DNA from: Nocardia crassostreae
GTDB lineage: Bacteria; Actinomycetota; Actinomycetes; Mycobacteriales; Mycobacteriaceae
Direction of reading: 5' to 3'
NCBI RefSeq assembly: GCF_001613405.1
Contig: NZ_BDCH01000036.1
Location: 62,001-126,000, forward strand
Length of the DNA: 64,000 bases
Numbering within the stretch: the stretch's first letter is position 1; each line of letters opens with the position of its first letter. The position numbers were made by a program, and so were the translations under genes. Below, piece after piece: positions 34,452 through 42,862 of the stretch. The notes below the pieces were generated by a model. That model did not search any database, had not been told where the DNA came from, and saw nothing but the letters and a program-made list of their open reading frames with translations.

Positions 34452-35678
34452 TCAGTCGAGTTCTGACGAGTCGAAATCCTGCCCCGCATCGGCGAGTTCG
34501 GCCTTGACGACCGAGTAGGCGGTGGAGGAGTTGTATCCACGACGAGCCAGCATCCCGACCAAGCGCCGAATCGTCTTCTCCCGGTCCAACTCCCGAGGCA
34601 TCGACCGGAGCTTGCGACGAACCAGCTCGGTCGCACGAGACTGCTCGTCATCAGCGGTAATAGCGGACAACGCTTCCTCGGAGTCCTCCTGCGCAACCCC
34701 CTTGCGCCGCAACTCCTGCGCGAGCGCCTTCTTCCCCTTGCCGGAGTAGGTATGCCGCGAATGCACCCACTGTTGAGCGAAGGCAGCGTCATCGATGAGC
34801 CCCGCCTCGCTCAACCGATCCAGCGCCCGATACGCCACCTCCGGCGTAAAACCCCTGGTAGCAAGTCGATCCGCGAGCTCGGACCGACTACGGGCACGAT
34901 CGCCCAACAAGCGAAGACAAACCTCCTTGGCCTGCGCCTCGGCACCACCGGTCTCCGCATCACCGAACTGCGCCGTCCGAGCCGCCCGCGAACGCTCCGT
35001 ACGCTCGGCCCGCCGCCGAGCGGCCCGCTCGGCCCGCGTTTCACGGCCGCGCGACGATGATTGTCCTGCTTCATCGCCACTGTCACCCAGGGACTCGTCA
35101 TTACAGTCGTCAGCGGGGAGGCGTTCGCCTTCGCCGGGGTCAGCGGGCGCTTCCTCTCGCCACTGCCCCGGCGATCGGCGTCGCCCGTGGGGCGAACGTT
35201 GGTGGGTGCGGTCGGGTTTCGGAGTTGGGTTGCCGTGGGTGAAGTCCTCGGCGGATGTTGCGCCGGGTGCGGGCTCGCTGTCATGGTCGGCGGCGGGGCC
35301 GGATCGGCGACGGCCGGGGGGCCGCTGGTCGTCGGAATCATGACCAGCCGACTCGCGGTTAGCGAACTCGTAGTCGGTCGGGTCGTACTTGGCGGACTCG
35401 TGGCCTGCGTCGTCGCCTTCCGGCGCGTAGCCCGGCTGGCCGTGGTCGGCGGGACCCGGGGTGGCGGGTGACCACGCGGAGGTGGACTCGAGGTCGCCGG
35501 TGTCCCAAGACGAGTCGGTGGTGTCCCAGGAATCGCGGGCGCGGGTGGGGCGGGGGCGTTTGGTGCGGCGGGATTCGAGGGCTTCGAGTTCGCGGCGGAG
35601 GCGTTCTACCGCGTCGAGGCGGGGGCCGGTGGGCCCCGGCGAATGTGGCCGGGGCCCGGGGGTTTCCCGATCGGGCAT
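34452..35678 (-). CDS. recX: RecX recombination regulator with a long N-terminal extension
   Basis: A 408-residue protein. The C-terminal about 170 residues are standard RecX: AKEVCLRLLGDRARSRSELA, KGFTP-like RGFTPEVAYRALDRLSEAGL, FAQQWVHSRHTYSGKGKKAL, ELRRKGVAQEDSEEALSAIT and LVGMLARRGYNSSTAYSVVK. The first about 235 residues are acidic and polar, low in hydrophobic residues and probably disordered; RecX is about 174 residues in M. tuberculosis. RecX binds RecA filaments and limits recombinase activity. Its start lies 3 bp after the recA stop, so it is expressed with recA. The extension keeps good codon bias, so it is likely translated. Confidence 0.92.
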   Translation of the reverse strand: MPDRETPGPRPHSPGPTGPRLDAVERLRRELEALESRRTKRPRPTRARDSWDTTDSSWDTGDLESTSAWSPATPGPADHGQPGYAPEGDDAGHESAKYDPTDYEFANRESAGHDSDDQRPPGRRRSGPAADHDSEPAPGATSAEDFTHGNPTPKPDRTHQRSPHGRRRSPGQWREEAPADPGEGERLPADDCNDESLGDSGDEAGQSSSRGRETRAERAARRRAERTERSRAARTAQFGDAETGGAEAQAKEVCLRLLGDRARSRSELADRLATRGFTPEVAYRALDRLSEAGLIDDAAFAQQWVHSRHTYSGKGKKALAQELRRKGVAQEDSEEALSAITADDEQSRATELVRRKLRSMPRELDREKTIRRLVGMLARRGYNSSTAYSVVKAELADAGQDFDSSELD

Positions 35679-35681
35679 GGA

Positions 35682-36719
35682 TTAGAAGTCGGCCGGGGCC
35701 TCGTCGGTGGCGGTGATGTCGGCGCCGATGCCCAGCTTTTCCTTGATCTTCTTCTCGATCTCGTCGCGGACGTCGGTGTTCTCGAGGAGGAACTTGCGGG
35801 CGTTCTCCTTGCCCTGGCCGAGCTGATCGCCCTCGTAAGTGTACCAGGAACCGGACTTGCGGATGAAGCCCTGCTCGACACCCATATCGATGATGGAGCC
35901 CTCCTTGGAGATGCCGACGCCGTAGAGGATGTCGAACTCGGCCTGCTTGAACGGCGGGCTGACCTTGTTCTTGACGACCTTCACGCGGGTGCGGTTGCCG
36001 ACCGCATCGGAACCGTCCTTGAGGGTCTCGATGCGGCGGACGTCCAAACGGACGGAGGCGTAGAACTTGAGCGCCTTACCACCGGTGGTGGTTTCGGGAG
36101 AACCGAACATGACGCCGATCTTCTCGCGCAGCTGGTTGATGAAGATGGCGGTGGTGCCGGAGTTGTTGAGCGCGCTGGTCATCTTGCGCAGGGCCTGGCT
36201 CATGAGGCGGGCCTGCAGACCGACGTGACTGTCACCCATCTCGCCCTCGATCTCGGCGCGCGGCACCAGGGCGGCCACGGAGTCGATGACGATAATGTCG
36301 ATGGCGCCGGAACGCACCAGCATATCGGCGATTTCGAGCGCCTGCTCACCGGTGTCGGGCTGGGATACAAGCAGTGCGTCGGTGTCGACACCGAGCTTGC
36401 GGGCGTAATCGGGATCCAGCGCGTGCTCGGCGTCGATGAAGGCGGCGACGCCACCGGCGGCCTGCGCATTGGCGACCGCGTGCAGGGCGACGGTGGTCTT
36501 ACCCGAGGATTCCGGACCGTAGATCTCGACGACGCGGCCACGCGGCAGACCGCCGATGCCGAGCGCGACGTCCAAAGAAATGGAGCCGGTCGGAATCACC
36601 GAGATCGGCTGCCGAGCCTCCTCGCCCAGGCGCATGACCGCGCCCTTGCCGAAGCTCTTCTCGACCTGGGCCAACGCCAGCTCGAGCGCCTTGTCGCGGT
36701 CAAAAGCCTGTGGTGCCAT
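35682..36719 (-). CDS. recA: RecA recombinase
   Basis: A 345-residue recombinase, uninterrupted: unlike M. tuberculosis RecA it carries no intein. Walker A is YGPESSGKTTVALHAVANAQ, then AFIDAEHALDPDYARKLGVD, Walker B-like DIIVIDSVAALVPRAEIEGE, loop L2 GVMFGSPETTTGGKALKFYA and an acidic C-terminus. It polymerises on single-stranded DNA, drives strand exchange and triggers LexA cleavage. It is co-transcribed with recX. The upstream region holds a LexA box and a PafBC-type promoter, so two DNA-damage inputs are likely. Confidence 0.98.
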   Translation of the reverse strand: MAPQAFDRDKALELALAQVEKSFGKGAVMRLGEEARQPISVIPTGSISLDVALGIGGLPRGRVVEIYGPESSGKTTVALHAVANAQAAGGVAAFIDAEHALDPDYARKLGVDTDALLVSQPDTGEQALEIADMLVRSGAIDIIVIDSVAALVPRAEIEGEMGDSHVGLQARLMSQALRKMTSALNNSGTTAIFINQLREKIGVMFGSPETTTGGKALKFYASVRLDVRRIETLKDGSDAVGNRTRVKVVKNKVSPPFKQAEFDILYGVGISKEGSIIDMGVEQGFIRKSGSWYTYEGDQLGQGKENARKFLLENTDVRDEIEKKIKEKLGIGADITATDEAPADF

Positions 36720-36767
36720 CGTCTGATCCCCTTCTGATGGGTGTGTCTCGTTCTGTGGTTGGCGCCC

Positions 36768-36790
36768 ACGTTAGAGGGCAGCACCGACAA
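36768..36790 (-). promoter_or_regulatory. PafBC-dependent (RecA-NDp type) promoter of recA
   Basis: Minus strand: TTGTCGGTG (36790-36782), eight bases, TAACGT (36773-36768). This fits the mycobacterial LexA-independent DNA-damage promoter consensus TTGTCRGTG-N8-TANNNT at every defined position. It lies 48 bp before the recA start. Confidence 0.85.
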
Positions 36791-36808
36791 GTTCCGACGA
36801 CAGCTTAA

Positions 36809-36824
36809 ACGAACACGTGTTCGA
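36809..36824. promoter_or_regulatory. LexA (SOS) box of recA
   Basis: CGAACACGTGTTCG, a perfect 14-bp palindrome matching the actinobacterial SOS box (CGAAC-N4-GTTCG), about 20 bp upstream of the PafBC -35-like element. Confidence 0.88.
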
Positions 36825-36879
36825 GGTAAACACCACGCCCCGCGACACGCCAGCGAAGTTTTCGACGAGATTTCCGGGG

Positions 36880-37902
36880 TCAGCGCCCGACCGCGATCCG
36901 GTCGGCGTCCACCAGGGTCTGCGACTGCTTGAAGATGCGCAGCGCGGTCGTCACCTCGATATCGACAATGCCCGGCAGCGCCCCGATACCGGTGGTGATG
37001 TAGCGATAGAGGTGCGCGGTATCGCCGCACACCACCGAGATCACCAGATTCGCCGTCCCTGTGGTCGCCGCCGCGAAGGCGACCTCGGGATGCCCGGCGA
37101 CGGCGGTCCCGACCGCCTCCAGATCCGCGGGGCGCACCCGCAGCCACAGCATGGCGCGCACCGTGTAACCCATTCGCTCCAAAGCGAAGTCGAGATCGAA
37201 GTACAGCACGCCCGAGGCGACCAGTTCGGTCATGCGCCGCGCCACCCGGGCGGCGCTCCAGCCGGTGACCGCGGCCAGCTGCGCGTACGGCGCCCGCCCG
37301 TCGCGCGCCAGAATCGCCAGCATTGCCTCGTCGTCGCGCGAGAGCGCCACCGGCGCGGACGGCCCGGACGGCTCCCACGGGGCCGGGCGCGGGCCCAGTT
37401 CCCGCAACTGCTGCGCGGAGAGCAGATACCCCCACCGCGGCCACTCCTCCTCGAAAGGGAACTGCCGCAACACCTCGTGCGCCCGCACCCCCAGCACCTG
37501 ACTCGCGCGCGGAATCAACCGCAGCAGCAGTTCATCCCGGCGCTCCACCGAGCGCGGCCGGGCCACACAGCTCACCTCCGAACCGGTGGACAGCAGTGAC
37601 ACCCAGCTCAAATCCGGTATGCGCGCAAGAGATTCGGCCAGGGCGAGCGCGCGGCTGGGCGTCACGTTCATGCGCAGCAGCCAGCGCGCGTGCCCGAGCG
37701 GCATCACGTTCACCTGCCCGGACACGTGAATGATGCCGCGCTGCCGCAGCGACCGGTAGCGCCGCGCCACCGTCTGCTCGGAGACGCCGAGAATGCCGCC
37801 GAGCCGGGAGAAGGGGATGCGCGCGTCCGCGATCAGCGCGTGGACGATTTGCTTGTCGAGAACATCCAGGATGGAGGAATCATCCGGTCTACCGGATTCC
37901 AT
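36880..37902 (-). CDS. Lrp/AsnC-type regulator with two HTH-AsnC units
   Basis: A 340-residue regulator, about twice the usual length. Two tandem AsnC helix-turn-helix segments are visible: FSRLGGILGVSEQTVARRYR near residue 35 and YAQLAAVTGWSAARVARRMT near 205. Each is followed by a RAM-like effector domain (first about 60-150; second about 240-325, ATTGTANLVISVVCGDTAHL). Pseudo-duplicated AsnC proteins of this kind are common in actinobacteria and usually control amino acid or efflux genes. It is divergent from the MFS exporter at 38000, its probable target. Confidence 0.88.
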   Translation of the reverse strand: MESGRPDDSSILDVLDKQIVHALIADARIPFSRLGGILGVSEQTVARRYRSLRQRGIIHVSGQVNVMPLGHARWLLRMNVTPSRALALAESLARIPDLSWVSLLSTGSEVSCVARPRSVERRDELLLRLIPRASQVLGVRAHEVLRQFPFEEEWPRWGYLLSAQQLRELGPRPAPWEPSGPSAPVALSRDDEAMLAILARDGRAPYAQLAAVTGWSAARVARRMTELVASGVLYFDLDFALERMGYTVRAMLWLRVRPADLEAVGTAVAGHPEVAFAAATTGTANLVISVVCGDTAHLYRYITTGIGALPGIVDIEVTTALRIFKQSQTLVDADRIAVGR

Positions 37903-37999
37903 AGGAGGATTCTACCGAGAATCCTTGCCTGGCTATGAGGAAATCCATACCCGCACAACTCTTGAAGGAGCAATCGTTCAACCCCTTCCGGAGGTTTCC

Positions 38000-39412
38000 A
38001 TGCGGAGATGGCTTCCCTTACTTGCGGCGTGCATGGGCACGTTCATGCTGCTCGTCGACGCCAATATCGTCACGGTGGCGCTGCCCGAGATCGCCACGGA
38101 TCTCGACACCGGCCTGTCCGGCCTGCAATGGGTGATGGACGGCTACGCGCTCGCGCTGGCAGCGCTGCTGCTCGTGACGGGCGCACTCGCCGACCGGGTG
38201 GGCGCGAAACCCGTTTACCTCACCGGGCTGGCCGTGTTCGCGGTCGCATCGCTGGCCTGCGCTCTCGCCGGTTCCGGGCCGATGCTGGTCGCGGCCCGGG
38301 TGCTCCAGGGCATCGGCGGCGCGGCGATGTTCGCGACCACGCTGTCGTTGCTGCACGCCACCTACACCGGCCGCGACCGTGGCGTCGCCTTCGGGGCGTG
38401 GGGCGCGATGGCGGGCGCGGCTTCCGGTCTCGGCACGGTGCTGGGCGGCGTGCTCACCGAATGGTTGTCGTGGCCATGGATCTTCCTGGTCAATCTGCCC
38501 ATCGCGGCAGTGGCGATCGTCCTGTCCGCCAAGGTCTTTCCGCGTTCGCCGCGGCATCCGGAGCACGCGGTCGACGTGCCGGGCATGGCGGCCTTCGCGG
38601 TGGCCGCGACCACCATCGTGTTCGGCATCATTCGCGCCGGTGAGCACGGTTGGGGCGACGGGCAGGCCGGGGCCGCGCTCGGTATCGGCGCGGCAGCGCT
38701 GCTTGGCTTCGGATATATCGAATCGCGTTCCGCCGCACCGATGTTCCCACTGGCGCTGCTGCGCAACCGGACCTTCGCGGCCACCCTGCTCGGCGCGTCC
38801 GGGCAGATGTTCGCCGCATTCGCGTCCGCACCGCTGCTCGCGCTGTGGCTGCAGCAGCAGTTGCGGCTGTCCCCGCTGCACTCTGGACTGGCCATGCTGC
38901 CGATGGCCGTGGTCGCATTCCTGGTGGCCGGGGTCTTCGGGCGCCGGTTGCACGGTCTGGCTCCCCGGTGGACGATCGGCGCCGGACTGATCGTCATCGA
39001 CGTCGGCAGTGGGCTATTGCTGCTCATCGACGCCGGATCATCTTGGACCGCAATGGCTCCAGCCTTCGTGGTGATCGGCATCGGGGTCGGCGTCAACTCC
39101 CCCGCATTGGTGTCGGTGGGTATGGCGGCGGTGCCGCCGCACCAGAGCGCGACGGCCGCCGGAGCGGTGAACACGGCCCGCCAACTGGGCATGGCCCTGG
39201 GAATCGCGGTGCTCGGCACCGTTTTCGGAATGGCGACCGATGATGCCGCGGGCATGACCCCGGCGGAGTTCGTCGACGGATTGCGTGCGGCCTGCGCGGT
39301 GGCGAGCGCGGTCGGCATCACGTTCGGGCTGGCGGCATTCGTCCTGTTCCAGCGGGCCCGGCAGGCGACCACACCGCCGAACCCGCAAGCCGTTCTGGTT
39401 CCGGCCGACTAA
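38000..39412 (+). CDS. DHA2-family (14-helix) MFS efflux transporter
   Basis: A 470-residue drug:H+ antiporter-like protein. Motif D1-like LDANIV-type segment is MLLVDANIVTVALPEIATDL, motif A-like is GALADRVGAKPVYLTGLAVF, motif C-like is GAASGLGTVLGGVLTEWLSW, and 14 hydrophobic helices can be counted. Members export antibiotics, dyes or metabolites. GGAGG sits 5 bases before ATG 38000. The divergent AsnC-type gene likely regulates it. A strong hairpin terminator follows at 39430-39470. Confidence 0.92.
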   Translation: MRRWLPLLAACMGTFMLLVDANIVTVALPEIATDLDTGLSGLQWVMDGYALALAALLLVTGALADRVGAKPVYLTGLAVFAVASLACALAGSGPMLVAARVLQGIGGAAMFATTLSLLHATYTGRDRGVAFGAWGAMAGAASGLGTVLGGVLTEWLSWPWIFLVNLPIAAVAIVLSAKVFPRSPRHPEHAVDVPGMAAFAVAATTIVFGIIRAGEHGWGDGQAGAALGIGAAALLGFGYIESRSAAPMFPLALLRNRTFAATLLGASGQMFAAFASAPLLALWLQQQLRLSPLHSGLAMLPMAVVAFLVAGVFGRRLHGLAPRWTIGAGLIVIDVGSGLLLLIDAGSSWTAMAPAFVVIGIGVGVNSPALVSVGMAAVPPHQSATAAGAVNTARQLGMALGIAVLGTVFGMATDDAAGMTPAEFVDGLRAACAVASAVGITFGLAAFVLFQRARQATTPPNPQAVLVPAD

Positions 39413-39429
39413 GCCCTGCACTCCGATAC

Positions 39430-39470
39430 GCCGGTGCCGACCCACCCCGCGCAGCTGGGTCGGCACCGGC
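39430..39470 (+). terminator. Terminator of the MFS gene
   Basis: 15-bp perfect stem (39430-39444 with 39456-39470, GCCGGTGCCGACCCA) and an 11-nt loop, 18 bases after the stop. Confidence 0.88.
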
Positions 39471-39508
39471 TCCTCGCCGAGCGCACGCAGGCTCCTCGCC
39501 GAGCGCAC
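39468..39508. repeat. Two tandem 19-bp direct repeats
   Basis: GGCTCCTCGCCGAGCGCAC occurs at 39468-39486 and again at 39490-39508 (22-bp period), directly after the terminator stem. It is a local duplication of unknown role. Confidence 0.75.
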
Positions 39509-39565
39509 ACCACGCGCCTCGATCCGGCAGGCTTGGCGCTATGCGGGCGCCCAGCGGGGGCATCC

Positions 39566-40018
39566 TCACTCGATCGGCAGTGCGGCGTTCTCTTCCTCGG
39601 CCGTGCGCGGCCCGAAGATGCGGCGGGCGGATTCGGCGATGGGCACGTCGTTGATGCTGGCTTCGCGGCGGGACATGAGGCCCTCGGGGGAGAATTCCCA
39701 GAGTTCGTTGCCGTAGCTGCGGTACCACTGGCCGTTCTCGTCGTGCCATTCGTATTGGAAGCGCACGGCAATGCGGTTCTCGCGGAAGGCCCAGAGTTCC
39801 TTGCGCAGGGCGTAGCCGTTCTCGGTGGCCCACTTGCGCTTCAGGAAGTCGACGATTTCGGCGCGGCCGGTGAGGAATTCGTCGCGGTTGCGCCAGATGG
39901 AGTCCTCGGTGTAGGCGTTGGCTACGGTTTCGGGGTCGCGGGTGTTCCAGGCGTTTTCGGCGGCGCGGACCTTGGCCAGGGCGGAATTCAGGTCGAAGGG
40001 CGGCAGTGGGGGGCGCAT
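39566..40018 (-). CDS. DUF1348 / NTF2-like protein
   Basis: A 150-residue protein of the NTF2 superfamily: VRAAENAWNTRDPETVANAY, then RNRDEFLTGRAEIVDFLKRK and RIAVRFQYEWHDENGQWYRS, which mark the DUF1348 branch. The fold makes a small-molecule pocket. No substrate is known. It is the second gene of a pair; the preceding PNPOx-like gene ends 12 bp upstream. AAGGAC lies before ATG 40018; the longer frame overlaps the neighbour. Confidence 0.85.
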   Translation of the reverse strand: MRPPLPPFDLNSALAKVRAAENAWNTRDPETVANAYTEDSIWRNRDEFLTGRAEIVDFLKRKWATENGYALRKELWAFRENRIAVRFQYEWHDENGQWYRSYGNELWEFSPEGLMSRREASINDVPIAESARRIFGPRTAEEENAALPIE

Positions 40019-40029
40019 GACGAGTCCTT

Positions 40030-40914
40030 TCAGGGGTTGACGGGTGAGAGTTCGGGGTCGCTCCAGCGCAGGGGGGTGCCGGAGATTTCGACCACCTCGG
40101 TGAGGGTGAAGTCGATGGAGCATTGTGCGCCTGGAGTGAACGTGGCTTCGTCCCAGGTTATTTCGGCGGTGCCGGTGAGTTGCAGGGTCGCGCCGGTACG
40201 CCAGTCGAGGACCAGCAGACCGCAGCGGGGACCGGCGGCGATATTGCCCAGCGTCATGAACATGGAGTTGCCGCGGTAGTCGGGCCAGCGCAGCCTGGTC
40301 GGCGAAAGTACCTGCAGAAACCCCGGATTACCGCCGCGATGAGAGGCATCGGCATTGCCGTCGCGATCGGCGGAGGCGATGAAGAACGTGTCCGCGACCG
40401 AAAGCGCCTGCTGCTGCGCCGGATCCAGCTCAGTGGCCCGCAGGACCGTCACCGCACCGCCCTCCGACCAGCTCTCGATGCCACGGCGCGAGATGTACTT
40501 CGGGCAGTTGGAATACACCTGATCGGTCGTGACGCGCAGGCCCGCCGCCGTGGGTTCGGCGACCCCGTTGACCCGCATCCGCCTGCGCCGCTGCGGTTGC
40601 AGCGCAATCATGCCGATATGCCGTGTGGTGCGCAACGATTCGGCCAGCGGATCACCGGGCACCGGCAGCGCGTCCACCACGATGGTGCGCGCGCCGGCGG
40701 CGCGGGCGAACCCGGCCGGGCCGACGAGCTGGCTCGCCCACAATCGCCCGGCGTCATCGGCGGCCGCCACCACAACCGTCGGCTGGGCGGCCAGGAATTC
40801 CGCCGCGGCGGCCGGAATGTCAGCGCGGATCATGCGCCCGACGCGCTGTGCGATATCGGCCTGGCCCATGCGCTCCTGCACGGCCAGTTCACCGGGATGG
40901 TAGACGACTGTCAT
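40030..40914 (-). CDS. Pyridoxamine 5'-phosphate oxidase-like FMN-binding protein
   Basis: A 294-residue split-barrel flavoprotein-like protein. An N-terminal helical section (ELAVQERMGQADIAQRVGRM) is followed by a first half-barrel (AAQPTVVVAAADDAGRLWAS) and the second PNPOx-like barrel with FFIASADRDGNADASHRGGN and RWPDYRGNSMFMTLGNIAAG. Such proteins bind FMN, F420 or heme and reduce small molecules; the exact cofactor is unclear. The start at 40914 follows GGAGCAC. It forms an operon with the DUF1348 gene. Confidence 0.83.
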   Translation of the reverse strand: MTVVYHPGELAVQERMGQADIAQRVGRMIRADIPAAAAEFLAAQPTVVVAAADDAGRLWASQLVGPAGFARAAGARTIVVDALPVPGDPLAESLRTTRHIGMIALQPQRRRRMRVNGVAEPTAAGLRVTTDQVYSNCPKYISRRGIESWSEGGAVTVLRATELDPAQQQALSVADTFFIASADRDGNADASHRGGNPGFLQVLSPTRLRWPDYRGNSMFMTLGNIAAGPRCGLLVLDWRTGATLQLTGTAEITWDEATFTPGAQCSIDFTLTEVVEISGTPLRWSDPELSPVNP

Positions 40915-40991
40915 GGTGTGCTCCTGTCGGCTCACCGCCTGAGGCGACGGCCCTCTGACTGCGAATTACGGTGCGGCCGAATACTTCCGGC

Positions 40992-41444
40992 TCAGAAGAA
41001 GCCGCAGGTGGGCGCGGCCCCGCTCGGTGCGGGCGCGGCCTCGGCCCCGGCGGGCGCGTACACCTCGAGACGAATGCCGTCCGGATCGGTGAAGAAGATG
41101 CCGCCCGAGGCCGCGCCTTCACCGTGCGCGACGACGCCGTCGTGGGCGAAGGCCACATTCAGTTCCTTCAGCACCGATTCCACCGCCCGCACCTCGTCCA
41201 TGCTGTCGACCTGGAAGGAGAGGTGATGCAGTCCGGGGGTTTTCACATCGAACTGCCCGTCGCTCTGCTGCCACAAAGTGACCTGCAGCTTGCCGTCCGC
41301 GCCGAGGAAGGCGAAGCGCCGCTCCCCTTCCCCGCCGGCGCCGAGCGTTTCGAATCCGAGAGCGCGCCGATAGAAGTCCACCGACCGATCCAGATCGGTG
41401 ACGTTCAGCCCGATGTGGCCGGTGGCGAGCGCAGGTGCAGTCAT
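40992..41444 (-). CDS. VOC-family (glyoxalase/bleomycin-resistance fold) protein
   Basis: A 150-residue protein with paired beta-alpha-beta-beta-beta modules: GHIGLNVTDLDRSVDFYRRA at the N-terminus (His metal ligand) and GLHHLSFQVDSMDEVRAVES, then IFFTDPDGIRLEVYAP with the final Glu ligand. It is probably a metal-dependent enzyme (glyoxalase, dioxygenase or isomerase) or a drug-binding protein. The specific activity is not readable. It is divergent from the CGNR gene across a 123-bp region with repeated motifs. Confidence 0.88.
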   Translation of the reverse strand: MTAPALATGHIGLNVTDLDRSVDFYRRALGFETLGAGGEGERRFAFLGADGKLQVTLWQQSDGQFDVKTPGLHHLSFQVDSMDEVRAVESVLKELNVAFAHDGVVAHGEGAASGGIFFTDPDGIRLEVYAPAGAEAAPAPSGAAPTCGFF

Positions 41445-41480
41445 GGTGACCCCTCTGGAAGATTTAACCGTTGCAGTTTG

Positions 41481-41550
41481 TTTGACAGGTTAGAAGCTAG
41501 CGATATGGCAATCCCACTGTCAACCCTCATAATTGTTTTGACCGATTAGA
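41481..41550. promoter_or_regulatory. Paired direct repeats in the VOC-CGNR divergent region
   Basis: TTTGACaGgTTAGA (41481-41494) and TTTGACcGaTTAGA (41537-41550) share 12 of 14 bases and lie 56 bp apart, the second just before the CGNR Shine-Dalgarno. They suggest a shared operator, perhaps for the CGNR protein itself. Confidence 0.45.
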
Positions 41551-41567
41551 GAGGAGGCGTTACCCCG

Positions 41568-42119
41568 ATGACGGACCAGCGCCGGTTACCCTCAGACGTG
41601 CCCGAACCACGCCCCCACCTCGGCGAACCACTCGCCCTGGACCTGCTCAACACCCGCTGGATAGCCCCGGACGGACCGCAGGACCTGCTCACCGATGTGG
41701 ACGGCCTACGTCGGTGGCTGGCCGACAACGACCTCACCGTCCCGGCCGACGAGCCGACCCTGCGCGCCGTGATCACGGCCCGCGAAGCCATCCTGCAGGT
41801 GGCCCGCGGTCAATCCCCCGATGCCCTCAATGCCGTCCTCGGCCACGGCCGCATCCGCCGCAGCCTCACCGCCACCGGGCCGACCGACACCCCCGATATC
41901 GGCAATCCGCACTGGCTCCCCGCCTGGCTGGCCGCCGACAACCTATTGGCCCTGCTGGCCGCCCCCGACCGCATCAAACAGTGCGCGCACCCCAACTGCG
42001 TGCTGTGGTTCCACGACACCTCGAAGAACGGCACCCGCCGCTGGCATTCCATGGCCACCTGCGGCAACCGCGCCAAGGCCACCCGGCATTACGCCAAGAA
42101 GACACAGCCGGGCGAGTAA
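41568..42119 (+). CDS. ABATE/CGNR zinc-finger transcription regulator
   Basis: A 183-residue protein. The N-terminal ABATE-type ligand domain has EPLALDLLNTRWIAPDGPQD. The C-terminal CGNR finger is CAHPNCVLWFHDTSKNGTRR and then MATCGNRAKATRHYAKK. The usual WCSM is WHSM here, so one canonical ligand Cys is replaced by His, which can still bind zinc. CGNR proteins are DNA-binding regulators, probably of adjacent stress or detoxification genes such as the divergent VOC gene. GAGGAGG precedes the ATG. Its stop lies 5 bp from the stop of the convergent kinase gene. Confidence 0.85.
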   Translation: MTDQRRLPSDVPEPRPHLGEPLALDLLNTRWIAPDGPQDLLTDVDGLRRWLADNDLTVPADEPTLRAVITAREAILQVARGQSPDALNAVLGHGRIRRSLTATGPTDTPDIGNPHWLPAWLAADNLLALLAAPDRIKQCAHPNCVLWFHDTSKNGTRRWHSMATCGNRAKATRHYAKKTQPGE

Positions 42120-42124
42120 GCGGC

Positions 42125-42862
42125 TCAGAACAATTCGTCGAGCAGCCGGTAGTAGCGCACGCGCCGCTCGTCGACCTCGCTCAGCCCGTAGGCCGCGAGG
42201 AACGCCTCGACCTCCTCCGGCCCGAAGTCGTCGTCCAGATCCCGCAGCGCCAGCGCGATATCGCGATACCGGTCGGCCACACCGAGCCGCCCCATATCGA
42301 TGAGCATGCCGCCCTCGAGCACATTGGACGGCGTGTAATCCCCGTGCACCACAACGAGATCCTCGCTCTCGGGACGCTCGGCGACCAGCTGCTCGAGCAC
42401 GTCCTCCGGCGTCCGCCCGCGATTGTCGTCGTCGAAATCCTCGTCGTCGACCAGACCCTCGTCCACCTGCCGCCGCGCCTGCACCAACATCACGTCGAGC
42501 CGAGCGTCGAATGGGCACTCGGCAATCGGCAGCGCATGCAGCTTCCGCAGCACCTCACCCATGACCGCCCCCGGCGAATCCAGTTCCGCCGAAGCCAGAC
42601 TCGGCACCCCCGCATCGGCCAGCACCAGCACCTCGGCGTCGAACAGCGCCACCTTCGGCACCGGCACGCCCTGCCCGTCCAGCCGAGCATGCTCGAGCAC
42701 CGCGTCGGAACCCGTTTTCATCCAATAGATCCCATTGACATTGACCACACCCCCACTGGCCCCCTCGTGGTCATCGGAAAACACCGGCGCAGGCCCGAAC
42801 AACTCGACCGCCGACGTCGGCAAAACAAAGTCTGATCCCACAGCAGCAATCTCGTCTCTCAC
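42125..42862 (-). CDS. Aminoglycoside phosphotransferase (APH(3')-like) family kinase
   Basis: A 245-residue protein kinase-like phosphotransferase. The catalytic loop is LVVVHGDYTPSNVL (catalytic Asp and metal-binding Asn) and the metal loop LIDMGRLGVADRYRDIALAL, both in the APH(3')/macrolide-kinase pattern. The N-lobe Lys is in GIYWMKTGSDAVLEHA. It could phosphorylate an aminoglycoside, or an endogenous sugar or choline-type substrate; resistance is not proven. The GTG at 42862 overlaps the DUF3046 stop by GTGA, so the two are co-translated. This sets the start, and longer starts are rejected. Confidence 0.85.
   Translation of the reverse strand: MRDEIAAVGSDFVLPTSAVELFGPAPVFSDDHEGASGGVVNVNGIYWMKTGSDAVLEHARLDGQGVPVPKVALFDAEVLVLADAGVPSLASAELDSPGAVMGEVLRKLHALPIAECPFDARLDVMLVQARRQVDEGLVDDEDFDDDNRGRTPEDVLEQLVAERPESEDLVVVHGDYTPSNVLEGGMLIDMGRLGVADRYRDIALALRDLDDDFGPEEVEAFLAAYGLSEVDERRVRYYRLLDELF

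Noticed and set aside
35682..36719. RecA intein
   Set aside because: M. tuberculosis RecA has one, but this 345-residue frame is continuous and normal in length.
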